10,422 bases of DNA from Deltaproteobacteria bacterium (lineage in GTDB: Bacteria > Desulfobacterota > Syntrophia > Syntrophales > Smithellaceae), in NCBI GenBank assembly GCA_009668925.1, contig SBEK01000139.1, positions 1 to 10,422 on the forward strand, read 5' to 3'. The number at the start of each line of letters is the position of its first letter. Positions within the stretch are counted from its first letter, which is position 1. The notes below the pieces were generated by a model. It did no database searches and had not been told where the DNA came from. It saw nothing but the letters and a program-made list of their open reading frames with translations. A program made the position numbers and the translations under genes. Of this stretch, positions 1-6,707 are shown piece by piece.

Positions 1-1
1 G

Positions 2-271
2 GTATATGTGCGCATCATTGAAGGACAAAAACAAAGAATCCAGGCTTTTGAGGGAGTCGTCATCCGTAAACGTCGCGGCAACAGCCGGGCAAATTTCACC
101 GTTCGAAAAGTCTCTTACGGGGTGGGTGTGGAAAGAACATTTCCCATGCATTCGCCGGTGATCGACCACGTCGAAGTCGTCAGCAAGGGTTTGGTGCGCC
201 GCTCACGCCTTTATTATTTAAGAAATCTGCGGGGCAAGAAGGCAAGGATCAAAGAAGCGGCCAATAATTGA
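2..271 (+). CDS. rplS: 50S ribosomal protein L19 (3' part, cut by window start)
   Basis: This is the C-terminal 89 residues of ribosomal protein L19, a large-subunit protein at the 30S–50S interface. The reading frame is open to the window edge (codons GTA TAT GTG...). The visible protein opens [20 protein letters not shown], which aligns with the family core around residues 25–45 of the usual ~115. The family's basic C-terminal part follows ([20 protein letters not shown]). About 25–30 N-terminal residues therefore lie outside the window, and the GTG at position 8 is an internal Val codon, not a start. L19 usually closes the rpsP–rimM–trmD–rplS operon, and rnhB downstream is a common neighbour. 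Identity is secure. Confidence 0.96.
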   Translation, partial: VYVRIIEGQKQRIQAFEGVVIRKRRGNSRANFTVRKVSYGVGVERTFPMHSPVIDHVEVVSKGLVRRSRLYYLRNLRGKKARIKEAANN

Positions 272-294
272 TTTATTCCGATCCCCAGCTGTTT

Positions 295-343
295 TAAAAG
301 ACGCAATTGGCCACGCGGATCACCCGGGCCCGGATGTCTTTTA
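295..343 (+). terminator. Possible intrinsic terminator after rplS
   Basis: A perfect 8-bp inverted repeat pairs TAAAAGAC (295–302) with GTCTTTTA (336–343). It encloses the self-complementary CCGGGCCCGG (324–333). The 5' arm is A-rich and the 3' arm ends in a short T run, so it could terminate in either direction. The span between the arms is long (33 nt) and only part of it folds neatly. Its position 24 bp after the rplS stop fits the end of a ribosomal-protein operon. Confidence 0.35.
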
Positions 344-370
344 GTAAAGGACCACTGAATCGTTCAACAG

Positions 371-404
371 ACTGAGCTTGCGGGCACAGATGCGCGGGCT
401 CAGT
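371..404. repeat. 7-bp inverted repeat in rplS–rnhB spacer
   Basis: ACTGAGC (371–377) and GCTCAGT (398–404) are perfect reverse complements around a 20-nt GC-rich loop, 32 bp before the rnhB start. No T run follows directly, so it is not a classic terminator. It could be a leader hairpin or chance. The rest of the 272–435 spacer shows no clear promoter and no gene. Confidence 0.3.
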
Positions 405-435
405 CGGGCAGAAAGGTTTTCGACATCTTTTTGCG

Positions 436-1056
436 ATGGACACTTTCGAAAAGCTCGCCTATTGTGAAGGCTACCGACATATTGCGGGTGTCGACGAAGC
501 AGGCCGGGGGCCGCTCGCCGGGCCCGTCGTCGCCGCCGCAGTCATTTTCCCGCCCGCGTACCAGAATTCCGAAATTAACGATTCCAAGACATTAACCGTC
601 AACAAGAGAGACGAACTTTATAAGACGATCGCCAAAGATGCTCTGGCTGTCGGTGTAGGCGTTGCCGAGGCTGATGTCATCGACCGAATCAATATCCTCA
701 GGGCTTCGCTCCTGGCTATGCGCGAAGCGGTTGCGGAGCTGTCCGTTCCTCCGGATTACATTCTCATTGACGGCTTGTATACGATTGCCGTCGATACGCC
801 GCAGAAAGCCCTGGTGAGAGGCGATGGATTGAGCGTGTCGATCGCCGCTGCTTCCATTGTCGCCAAAGTCTCCCGGGACCGGATTATGGAAATGTACCAC
901 CGCCAGTTTCCCCAATATAATTTTCTGCAAAACAAAGGATATGGAACCGCCGAACACCGGAAAATATTGCAGGAGATCGGTATGTGTAAAATACATCGCC
1001 GGTCTTTCCATTTAAGGAATGGGGACATTCATCAAACGGTTTTGGATTGGTCCTGA
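436..1056 (+). CDS. rnhB: Ribonuclease HII
   Basis: This enzyme cleaves the RNA strand of RNA–DNA hybrids and starts removal of single ribonucleotides from DNA; it is cytoplasmic and metal-dependent. The 206 residues match the usual length. The N-terminal signature GVDEAGRGPLAGP supplies catalytic Asp20 and Glu21. DSKTL is at 49–53, Asp112 is in LIDGL, and Asp130 is in RGDG, before the SIAAASIVAKVSRD stretch. Together these four are the DEDD set typical of type 2 RNases H. The C-terminal NKGYGTAEH motif is also present. The ATG at 436 places the signature at the normal distance from the N-terminus, although no strong ribosome binding site precedes it (AAAGG is about 20 nt upstream). The stop overlaps the yraN start, implying co-transcription and coupled translation. 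Confidence 0.96.
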   Translation: MDTFEKLAYCEGYRHIAGVDEAGRGPLAGPVVAAAVIFPPAYQNSEINDSKTLTVNKRDELYKTIAKDALAVGVGVAEADVIDRINILRASLLAMREAVAELSVPPDYILIDGLYTIAVDTPQKALVRGDGLSVSIAAASIVAKVSRDRIMEMYHRQFPQYNFLQNKGYGTAEHRKILQEIGMCKIHRRSFHLRNGDIHQTVLDWS

Positions 1057-1439
1057 TGGCTGATAAGAAAGACGCACGAAAAATCGATGTCGGGAAAGAA
1101 GGAGAAAAAATTGCCGCGGACTATTTGAAAAAGAACGGCTACCGCATTGATGAAGTCAATTATCGCTGCCCGATCGGTGAAATCGACATCATCGCTCGCG
1201 ACAAGAAGGATCTGGTGTTCGTCGAAGTAAAATCCAGAAAGTCGGATGCGCTGGGCTATCCCGAAGAAGCGGTGGGCTGCAAAAAACAGGCAAAAATGTC
1301 GCAGCTGGCCTTGTGGTATCTTCAGGAAAAAAAATTGAATGGAGCCTGTGCCCGCTTTGACGTCGTTGCGATTCGCACATTACCGACGGGACAGGACATT
1401 CGTCTGATTAAGAACGCTTTTGACTTTGTTTCTTCTTGA
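1056..1439 (+). CDS. yraN: YraN/UPF0102 family endonuclease-fold protein
   Basis: This 127-residue protein belongs to the UPF0102 (YraN) family, small proteins with a PD-(D/E)XK nuclease fold resembling Holliday-junction resolvases. The cellular role is not established. Visible marks are GKEGEKIAADYL (13–24), the core GEIDIIA (41–47, with Asp44) and VFVEVKSR (54–61, with Glu57 and Lys59), which gives the D...ExK metal site. The ATG at 1056 is chosen because it forms a TGATG junction with the rnhB stop (1-base overlap), the usual arrangement for this pair. A TTG nine bases earlier is also in frame but less likely. rnhB–yraN pairing is frequent in proteobacteria, and rsmI is often close by. Here rsmI lies beyond an antiparallel two-gene cassette. 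Confidence 0.92.
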   Translation: MADKKDARKIDVGKEGEKIAADYLKKNGYRIDEVNYRCPIGEIDIIARDKKDLVFVEVKSRKSDALGYPEEAVGCKKQAKMSQLALWYLQEKKLNGACARFDVVAIRTLPTGQDIRLIKNAFDFVSS

Positions 1440-1566
1440 AGTCAGATTTTTATACGGATGAACGCTTTGCCATGCCTCGCTTGAAGCGCATGAGGTGCAA
1501 CATGTTCGTTTCCGGCAAAAGCACCGAATATTCCGGCGAGCATAGCCTTTCGAATCAGAAACGTGA

Positions 1567-2943
1567 TCAAAGACGACTCAAAGCCGGTTTCCCAATGGGG
1601 AACACATTAAACCCGATTTCGAAGCACATCGGCGCATCGAGGATATTCCGTCCATCAAATATAAATGCCGGCTTGGTCATCGATTCGTAAATTCTGCGGT
1701 AGTCCAGTTTTCTGTACAAGTCCCAGTCCGTCAAAACCACCAGCGCATGGCAGCCGGCCGCTGCCTCATAGGGATCTTCGACATAACTGATCGTTCCCGC
1801 ATCGTTCGCCAGGTCTGCGGCGGCATTGTCCAGAGCCCTCGGATCGGAGACGACGACTTCGGCATGTTCAGCAAGCAGCTTGCGCGTCACGTAGATGGCC
1901 GGGCTTTCCCGGGTGTCTCCGGTGTCGGCCTTGAACGCAAATCCCAATACACAGATTTTCTTGCCGGCCAGGGTGTTAAACATCGATTGAAGAATGTTGG
2001 CGACGAAGCGGTCCTGCTGATACTCATTGATGGTGACGACGCTCTGCCAGTAAGCGGCAACGTCCGGAAGACCATAAAAGTGGCAAAGATAAACGAGGTT
2101 CAAAATGTCTTTTTTGAAGCAGGAACCGCCGAAGCCGATGCCGGCTTTAAGAAATTTAGATCCGATGCGGCTGTCGGTGCCCACGGCTCTGGCCACCTCG
2201 GATATGTCGGCATCCGCCTTTTCGCAAAGCGCCGATATGGCGTTGATGGATGACACGCGCTGCGCCAGAAAAGCGTTGGCGACCAGCTTGGAGAGTTCGG
2301 CGCTCCAGATGTTGGACGTGATAATTCTTTCGGGTGACACCCAGCGTGAATAAATCTCAACCAATTGTGCACGGGCGGCCAGGCCGCTTTCCGTTTCGCG
2401 TGAACCGATGAGCACCCGGTCGGGATTTTCGAGGTCGGAGATCGCCGTTCCCTCCGCCATGAATTCCGGATTGGAGAGAACATCAAAGGTGATCTTTCCC
2501 TTACCCGAGGCCAGGATCCGTTCCATAGCCAGTGCCGTTTTGATGGGGAGAGTGCTTTTTTCAATCACGATCTTTGATGATTGAGAATAATCGAGAATTT
2601 GCCTCGCTGTTTTTTCCCAGTACTGCAGGTCGGCGGCCATGCCGGCGCCGGCTCCAAACGTCTTTGTGGGTGTATTGACGCAAACAAAAATAATATCATT
2701 TTCCGAAATTTCCTTTTCGACGTCCGTGGAAAAAAATAAATTTCTGCCGCGCGTTTGCTGTATAAGATTATCGAGGCCCGGTTCATAAACCGGCAGCCGA
2801 TCGGAGTTCCAGGCGTTGATCCGCTGATGATTGATATCCACCACGGTGACCTTGTAATCCGGGCATTTGCACGCAATCATGATCATCGACGGAGCACCGA
2901 CGTAGCCCGCTCCAATACAAAGAATTTTCTTTTTAAAGTTCAT
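1567..2943 (-). CDS. ugd: UDP-glucose 6-dehydrogenase (animal-type)
   Basis: This enzyme oxidises UDP-glucose to UDP-glucuronate with two NAD+. It has 458 residues. The N-terminal Rossmann motif is GAGYVGAP (11–18), followed by VTVVDIN and INAWNS. Further marks are VNTPTKTFG (89–97), EKSTLP (128–133) and SNPEFMAEGTA (157–167). The catalytic region has Lys219 and Asn223 in ELSKLVANAF and nucleophile Cys275 in FGGSCFKKD. The C-terminal UDP-binding domain has LGFAFKADTGDTRES (332–346) and FIFDGRN. From memory it resembles the vertebrate/plant UGDH branch closely, more than the short Ugd of enteric bacteria. It lacks the C-terminal tail of animal enzymes. The start at 2943 follows AGGA-type sequence and puts the Rossmann motif at residue 11; a longer in-frame start at 3045 would overlap uxs. 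It lies 23 bp downstream of uxs and supplies that enzyme's substrate. Confidence 0.94.
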   Translation of the reverse strand: MNFKKKILCIGAGYVGAPSMIMIACKCPDYKVTVVDINHQRINAWNSDRLPVYEPGLDNLIQQTRGRNLFFSTDVEKEISENDIIFVCVNTPTKTFGAGAGMAADLQYWEKTARQILDYSQSSKIVIEKSTLPIKTALAMERILASGKGKITFDVLSNPEFMAEGTAISDLENPDRVLIGSRETESGLAARAQLVEIYSRWVSPERIITSNIWSAELSKLVANAFLAQRVSSINAISALCEKADADISEVARAVGTDSRIGSKFLKAGIGFGGSCFKKDILNLVYLCHFYGLPDVAAYWQSVVTINEYQQDRFVANILQSMFNTLAGKKICVLGFAFKADTGDTRESPAIYVTRKLLAEHAEVVVSDPRALDNAAADLANDAGTISYVEDPYEAAAGCHALVVLTDWDLYRKLDYRRIYESMTKPAFIFDGRNILDAPMCFEIGFNVFPIGKPALSRL

Positions 2944-2966
2944 ATTCCTGATCTTTCCCCTGTACG

Positions 2967-3908
2967 CTAAGATGATTTTAAGATGTCGCGAAAGTATTGA
3001 ATGGTGGAAGCGAGGCCCTGCGCCAGCGGTATCGCCGGGCGCCATCCCAGTTTATGTTCGGCAAGACTGATGTCGGGCTTGCGCTGCGCCGGATCGTCGG
3101 CCGGCAGCGTTTGAAAATCAATTTTGGAGTTGCTGCCCGTTAAATCAATGACCATCTGAGCCAGTTGCAGGATAGTGAATTCGCCCGGATTACCGATGTT
3201 CACCGGTCCAAAAAAATCGTCATCGGCATTCATCATCCTGACCAACCCGTCAATGAGATCGTCGCAATAACAAAATGAACGGGTATGGTGGCCATCGCCG
3301 TATACCGTGATATCTTTCCCCTGCAGGGCCTGCAGGATAAAATTACTGACGACGCGTCCGTCGTTCACGGCCATACGCGGACCGTACGTATTGAAGATAC
3401 GAACTATTTTGGTCCTGACGCCGTTTTGTCGCCTGTAATCCGTCATCAGACACTCGGCCGCTCTTTTCCCTTCATCGTAACAGCTGCGGATGCCGATCGG
3501 GTTGACGCGTCCCCAATAAGATTCTTTTTGCGGATGGACGTCCGGATCCCCGTATACTTCCGACGTTGACGCCTGCAGAATCTTCGCTTTGGTTCGTTTG
3601 GCTATGCCCAGAACGTTGATCGCGCCCATCACATTGGTCTTGATGGTTTTGATGGGGTTGAATTGATAGTGGACGGGGGATGCCGGACAGGCCAGATTAT
3701 AGATTTCGTCAACTTCCAGGTAGATGGGATTAATTATGTCATGACGAATCAATTCGAAGTGCGGGCATCCCAGAAGGTGGGCGATATTATTCTTGCTTCC
3801 CGTAAAGAAATTATCCAGGCACAGAATATCGTTTCCTTCGTTGAGCAGCCGTTCACACAAATGCGAACCCAAAAATCCCGCGCCTCCCGTAACCAATATT
3901 CGTTTCAT
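2967..3908 (-). CDS. uxs: UDP-glucuronate decarboxylase (UDP-xylose synthase)
   Basis: This NAD-dependent extended short-chain dehydrogenase converts UDP-glucuronate to UDP-xylose, a sugar donor for polysaccharide or glycan synthesis. It has 313 residues. Visible marks are [10 protein letters not shown] (7–16, NAD binding), [11 protein letters not shown] (71–81), STSEVYGDP (114–122) and [19 protein letters not shown]. The last contains the catalytic Tyr144-xxx-Lys148. [19 protein letters not shown] and QRKPDI follow. The [21 protein letters not shown] string separates UXS from dTDP-glucose dehydratases. The ATG at 3908 begins MKRILVTGG, a normal N-terminus; a TTG nine bases upstream (3917) is an alternative, and neither has a strong ribosome binding site. 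It is the first gene of a minus-strand operon with ugd, read from the promoter at 3955–3984. Confidence 0.93.
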   Translation of the reverse strand: MKRILVTGGAGFLGSHLCERLLNEGNDILCLDNFFTGSKNNIAHLLGCPHFELIRHDIINPIYLEVDEIYNLACPASPVHYQFNPIKTIKTNVMGAINVLGIAKRTKAKILQASTSEVYGDPDVHPQKESYWGRVNPIGIRSCYDEGKRAAECLMTDYRRQNGVRTKIVRIFNTYGPRMAVNDGRVVSNFILQALQGKDITVYGDGHHTRSFCYCDDLIDGLVRMMNADDDFFGPVNIGNPGEFTILQLAQMVIDLTGSNSKIDFQTLPADDPAQRKPDISLAEHKLGWRPAIPLAQGLASTIQYFRDILKSS

Positions 3909-3954
3909 TTCGGCCAACTTTTATTCAGAATAGTATTTTATCTTTTTCTTTGCT

Positions 3955-3984
3955 ATTAAAGCCGAAACAAGTCATAGATGTCAA
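3955..3984 (-). promoter_or_regulatory. Sigma70-type promoter for uxs–ugd
   Basis: On the minus strand a perfect TTGACA (plus positions 3979–3984) is followed after 18 bases by TTTAAT (plus 3955–3960), a 4/6 match to TATAAT. Transcription would start near 3948, about 40 nt before the uxs ATG. The spacer is AT-rich. It sits in the divergent gap between uxs and rsmI. The call rests on consensus only. Confidence 0.55.
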
Positions 3985-4011
3985 CAACAAAAAGCATTTG
4001 CAGAAGATCTT

Positions 4012-4881
4012 ATGAATAACCAGACGCCGGAAAAACAAGGTACTCTCTATATCGTGGCAACGCCCATCGGAAATCTGGAGGACATCACGCTGCGGGCGTT
4101 GCGCGTCTTAAAAGAAGTTGACCTGATCGCCGCGGAGGATACGCGCCATTCCAGAATTTTGACTTCGGCCTACGATATCAGAACGCCACTGATCAGCCTT
4201 CATGAACATAACGAGCAGGAAAGAAGCTCTTTGCTTGTTTCAAAGATCAAGGCCGGTGCGAGTGTGGCGTATGTCTCCGATGCCGGAACCCCCTGCATTT
4301 CCGATCCCGGGTATCGGCTTGTGGACCAGGCAATGAAAAATAATATAAGGGTAGTTCCCATTCCCGGAGCTTCGGCGGTCGTTGCCGCGCTGTCTGCCTG
4401 CGGATTGCCTGTTGATCAATTCCTGTTCTGCGGCTTTTTGCCGCCGCGTGAAAATAAACGCAGACGTTTCCTGGAGTCTGTGAAAGATGAAGAGAAGCTG
4501 ATCCTGTTTTATGAATCTCCGTCAAGAATTGCCGCTTTCCTGCGGGATGCGTATGACATACTGGGCGACAGACAGGTCGTCGTGGCGCGTGAATTGACCA
4601 AGGCATTTGAGGAGATCAAGCGCGGACGTATTTCACAACTGATGTCGGAATGGTCAGCGATTAAGGCCAAGGGAGAATTTACGGTTATCGTACAGGGAGC
4701 TTTTCATGAACAGATTTCACTTGCCGATGACGAAATCCGGGAGAAGCTTGAGATGCTTCTGGACGATGGATCCGTATCGGTGCGTGATGCCGTTGCGGAT
4801 GTGGTGCGGCGGACCGGGTTATCCAGAAAAAGGGTTTACGACATCGCCGTTGAAATTCGACAGTCTCCTGAAGAGCAATGA
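4012..4881 (+). CDS. rsmI: 16S rRNA (cytidine1402-2'-O)-methyltransferase
   Basis: RsmI uses S-adenosylmethionine to 2'-O-methylate C1402 of 16S rRNA in the decoding centre of the small subunit. It has 289 residues, the usual length. The tetrapyrrole-methylase-like fold shows GTLYIVATPIGNLEDITLRA (10–29), AAEDTRHSRIL (40–50), VAYVSDAGTPCISDPG (85–100), and VPIPGASAVVAALSACG (115–131), followed by FCGFLPP, FYESPSR and VARELTKAFEE. The C-terminal helical part (about 240–289) ends in a small RTGLSRKRVYDIA segment, as in the family. The ATG at 4012 follows AGAAG at about 6 nt. It is divergent from uxs and probably heads a plus-strand unit running towards pgsA. A 116-bp gap follows with no clear terminator. 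Confidence 0.95.
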   Translation: MNNQTPEKQGTLYIVATPIGNLEDITLRALRVLKEVDLIAAEDTRHSRILTSAYDIRTPLISLHEHNEQERSSLLVSKIKAGASVAYVSDAGTPCISDPGYRLVDQAMKNNIRVVPIPGASAVVAALSACGLPVDQFLFCGFLPPRENKRRRFLESVKDEEKLILFYESPSRIAAFLRDAYDILGDRQVVVARELTKAFEEIKRGRISQLMSEWSAIKAKGEFTVIVQGAFHEQISLADDEIREKLEMLLDDGSVSVRDAVADVVRRTGLSRKRVYDIAVEIRQSPEEQ

Positions 4882-4997
4882 AACCTGAAAGCCGCACATA
4901 TTGCTTGAAGAGTTTTTTGCACTATGGTAACTCGTCATACAAACAACTGAAAATGTATTGTTAATCATCATGTCGTGCGCTAATGAAGGATTAGGAA

Positions 4998-5360
4998 ATG
5001 GCTGATAATTCCGGGTCAGTTCAGGGAAAAAAAATTCATGAACTCACTGAAATATATGACGAACGAAACGGGCATGGCCGAAGAGTCGTGGACGGGAAAA
5101 ATCCGCAGCAAATTATAGTCGTCGACGGCCGGGGATACGAACGCGGGAAGTCGCATGGTGAAAATATTCATGACCTGACGGACGTTGTTGACGAAACGCT
5201 GGAGACGGTCCGGATCAATGAAATGATCCTCAGTCGGGCCGAGGAGATCATAAGAAAGATCGCCGGCGAAGTGGTGCCGGTTATTGCTGAGCGCGTGATC
5301 AGAGAAGAAATTGAAAAAATCAGGACTTTGAGTTCGGGGAATTCTTCAAAGCGGGATTAG
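4998..5360 (+). CDS. Unknown 120-aa protein with duplicated IH-LT motif and C-terminal helix
   Basis: I cannot name this gene. It encodes 120 hydrophilic residues with no signal peptide or membrane segment, so it is probably cytoplasmic. A short motif occurs twice: KIHELTEIYDE (12–22) and NIHDLTDVVDE (56–66). Between them is a Gly/Arg/Asp-rich linker with IIVVDGRGYERG (39–50). The C-terminal third (about 74–109) is a strongly amphipathic helix, ending in EVVPVIAERVIREEIEKIR. Such helices recall the C-terminal oligomerisation helices of PopZ/DUF2497-like proteins and of some deltaproteobacterial response regulators, where a similar EVVP-AE-I-EEI pattern occurs; this is resemblance only. A good ribosome binding site (AGGATTAGGA) precedes the ATG. 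A weak promoter (TTGCTT–N16–TATGGT, 4901–4928) may serve it. The next gene starts 3 bp after its stop, so the two are probably translated together. Confidence 0.75.
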   Translation: MADNSGSVQGKKIHELTEIYDERNGHGRRVVDGKNPQQIIVVDGRGYERGKSHGENIHDLTDVVDETLETVRINEMILSRAEEIIRKIAGEVVPVIAERVIREEIEKIRTLSSGNSSKRD

Positions 5361-5363
5361 GCG

Positions 5364-6044
5364 ATGAAAGCAGCTCTGTTCACAATTCTATTCATAATAT
5401 GCCTTTCGGGTTATGCCGCCCATGCCGATCAGGCTTCGACGGACTTGGTCCTTCAGGTGGAGGGGCGTGCTCCGGTCGTCAAAAATGATGAAGCCCGCGC
5501 CCGCGACGAAGCCGTCAAAAACGCGCTCGAAAAAGCCATCCTGCAAGCGTCGGCCAAAATCCTGCTTGATGAATATGAGGAGGAAAAATTCCAGAGCCTG
5601 AAAAGCATCATGGCCAGCAAGGCCGATCGTTATATCAGGAACTATCGAATCGTTTCAGAAAACAGACAGCATGATGAATATACCACGACGGTGCACGCTG
5701 TTGTTGCCCTGCTGCCTGTGCGGGAGGACCTGCTGCAGATGGGCATTCTTCAGGATCAGAGGGGAAAGGAATTAATAGCCCTTTCTTTGTCCCTCACGGG
5801 GATGAAACGATATTCCGATTTCGACCGTATTCGGACTTTCTTACAGAGCCGGCCGAAACTGGTGAAGAATCTCTATCCGTGCCGTCTGGAATGGCAGCGC
5901 GCTTCCTTTAACCTGCGCCTGGACGGAGATGTCCAATACTTGATCGCCGAGTTGGAAAAGACGGGAAGATACGTGATAGATTCGGTCAATAAAAATCAAA
6001 ATGCAGTTGAGATCAATTTGAGAGTTAAAGAGGAGTCGCGATGA
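5364..6044 (+). CDS. Exported protein with FlgT-N-like domain
   Basis: This is a 226-residue exported protein of unknown function. The N-terminal signal peptide has a hydrophobic core of about residues 4–17 and a likely cleavage after AHA (21/22), so the mature protein should be periplasmic. Residues about 28–125 run VEGRAPVVKNDEARARDEAV, NALEKAILQA and ASKADRYIRNYRIVSE, then a beta-rich VHAVVALLPV. This is the helix-and-strand pattern I associate with the flagellar assembly protein T N-terminal domain (PF16548-like). The second half (about 135–222) resembles a small alpha/beta repeat with two 'L-L-g' units. No flagellar gene is nearby, so a flagellar role is not implied. The stop overlaps the next start (ATGA), and that gene's ribosome binding site AGGAG (6031–6035) lies inside this one. 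The two proteins are probably made together and may interact. Confidence 0.72.
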   Translation: MKAALFTILFIICLSGYAAHADQASTDLVLQVEGRAPVVKNDEARARDEAVKNALEKAILQASAKILLDEYEEEKFQSLKSIMASKADRYIRNYRIVSENRQHDEYTTTVHAVVALLPVREDLLQMGILQDQRGKELIALSLSLTGMKRYSDFDRIRTFLQSRPKLVKNLYPCRLEWQRASFNLRLDGDVQYLIAELEKTGRYVIDSVNKNQNAVEINLRVKEESR

Positions 6045-6643
6045 GAGCCCACCATATTTCATTCGCCGTAATCTGTGCAGTTTGTTTCGCTTTGTCCGCC
6101 TGTGCATTAATCGCGCCGGCTACAGCCCCCAAAAATGAACAAAAGACGCCGGTCGTGAACATTATCGCTTTGCTGCCCGTGGAAAGCAATACGGCGGATA
6201 CGAAAGCGATAAAGATGCTGCGGACGAAATTAAGCGAAGAGCTTCGTTTTAAGGGCTATTCGCAGATTGCTTCGGAGACAATCGACAGTAAATTGGAACC
6301 TCTGACGGGAAACGACAAATTGAAAAAGAGCCGAGCCATTCCGCCGCAGGCCATTGAAGAGTTGTTGGGTGCCGACGGTGCCATGTATTGCACGCTTCTT
6401 GAAAATCAGTCCTCGACGCGTTTATTTTATTCGCCGGTCACCGTGGCCGTCCGATGTGAACTGCGCAGCACCAAGTCCGGCGAATCGTTGTGGAACGCCG
6501 AATACAGGTCGACCAGCCGAAGCTTTGATCTGTTTCGTACAGATCTGAAGATGAAATCCGTCGGCGGTTTGGAAGAAGCATTGGAAGAGGCAGTCGGCAA
6601 AGTCATGGAGTCGCTGCCTTACGGTCCGAAATTAAGAGGATAG
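6041..6643 (+). CDS. Putative outer-membrane lipoprotein, GNA1162/DUF799-like
   Basis: This 200-residue lipoprotein precursor has the lipobox LSAC with lipidated Cys21 after a hydrophobic stretch. Residue +2 is Ala, not Asp, which favours outer-membrane sorting in Gram-negatives. The mature part begins with a disordered Pro/Lys stretch (about 22–37). It continues VNIIALLPVES (39–49), an alpha/beta domain with LRTKLSEELRFKGYSQI (60–76), and IEELLGADGAMYCTLLENQS. That layout recalls the GNA1162/DUF799 lipoprotein family and, more loosely, the CsgG/TolB N-terminal/LpoB folds that assemble at the outer membrane. An antiparallel beta segment (VTVAVRCELRSTKSGESLW) follows. The assignment is by pattern, not search. 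The start shares ATGA with the preceding stop. A 64-bp gap separates it from the FecR-domain gene. Confidence 0.75.
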   Translation: MRAHHISFAVICAVCFALSACALIAPATAPKNEQKTPVVNIIALLPVESNTADTKAIKMLRTKLSEELRFKGYSQIASETIDSKLEPLTGNDKLKKSRAIPPQAIEELLGADGAMYCTLLENQSSTRLFYSPVTVAVRCELRSTKSGESLWNAEYRSTSRSFDLFRTDLKMKSVGGLEEALEEAVGKVMESLPYGPKLRG

Positions 6644-6707
6644 GCTTTTTCATTTTTGAAATAGGTCTTGAGATATTTCTGGTGGAAGAGATTTCCGGGA
6701 GACGATC

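Noticed and set aside
1450..1550. 33-codon minus-strand frame downstream of ugd (MLAGIFGAFAG...)
   Set aside because: It is too short, has no convincing ribosome binding site and no recognisable sequence.
1436..1690. Plus-strand open frame just after yraN
   Set aside because: It has no family resemblance and no ribosome binding site, and its second half lies opposite the end of ugd. The remaining unique stretch (1440–1566) shows no gene or clear terminator.
2944..3045. Longer ugd start at 3045
   Set aside because: It would add 34 residues unrelated to the family and overlap the uxs 3' end. The ATG at 2943 has an AGGA-type site and the normal N-terminus.
5364..6643. Flagellar or curli operon
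   Set aside because: FlgT-N-like and CsgG/GNA1162-like patterns are present, but no flagellar ring, hook, curlin or secretion-channel gene lies in the window, so a specific role was not assigned.
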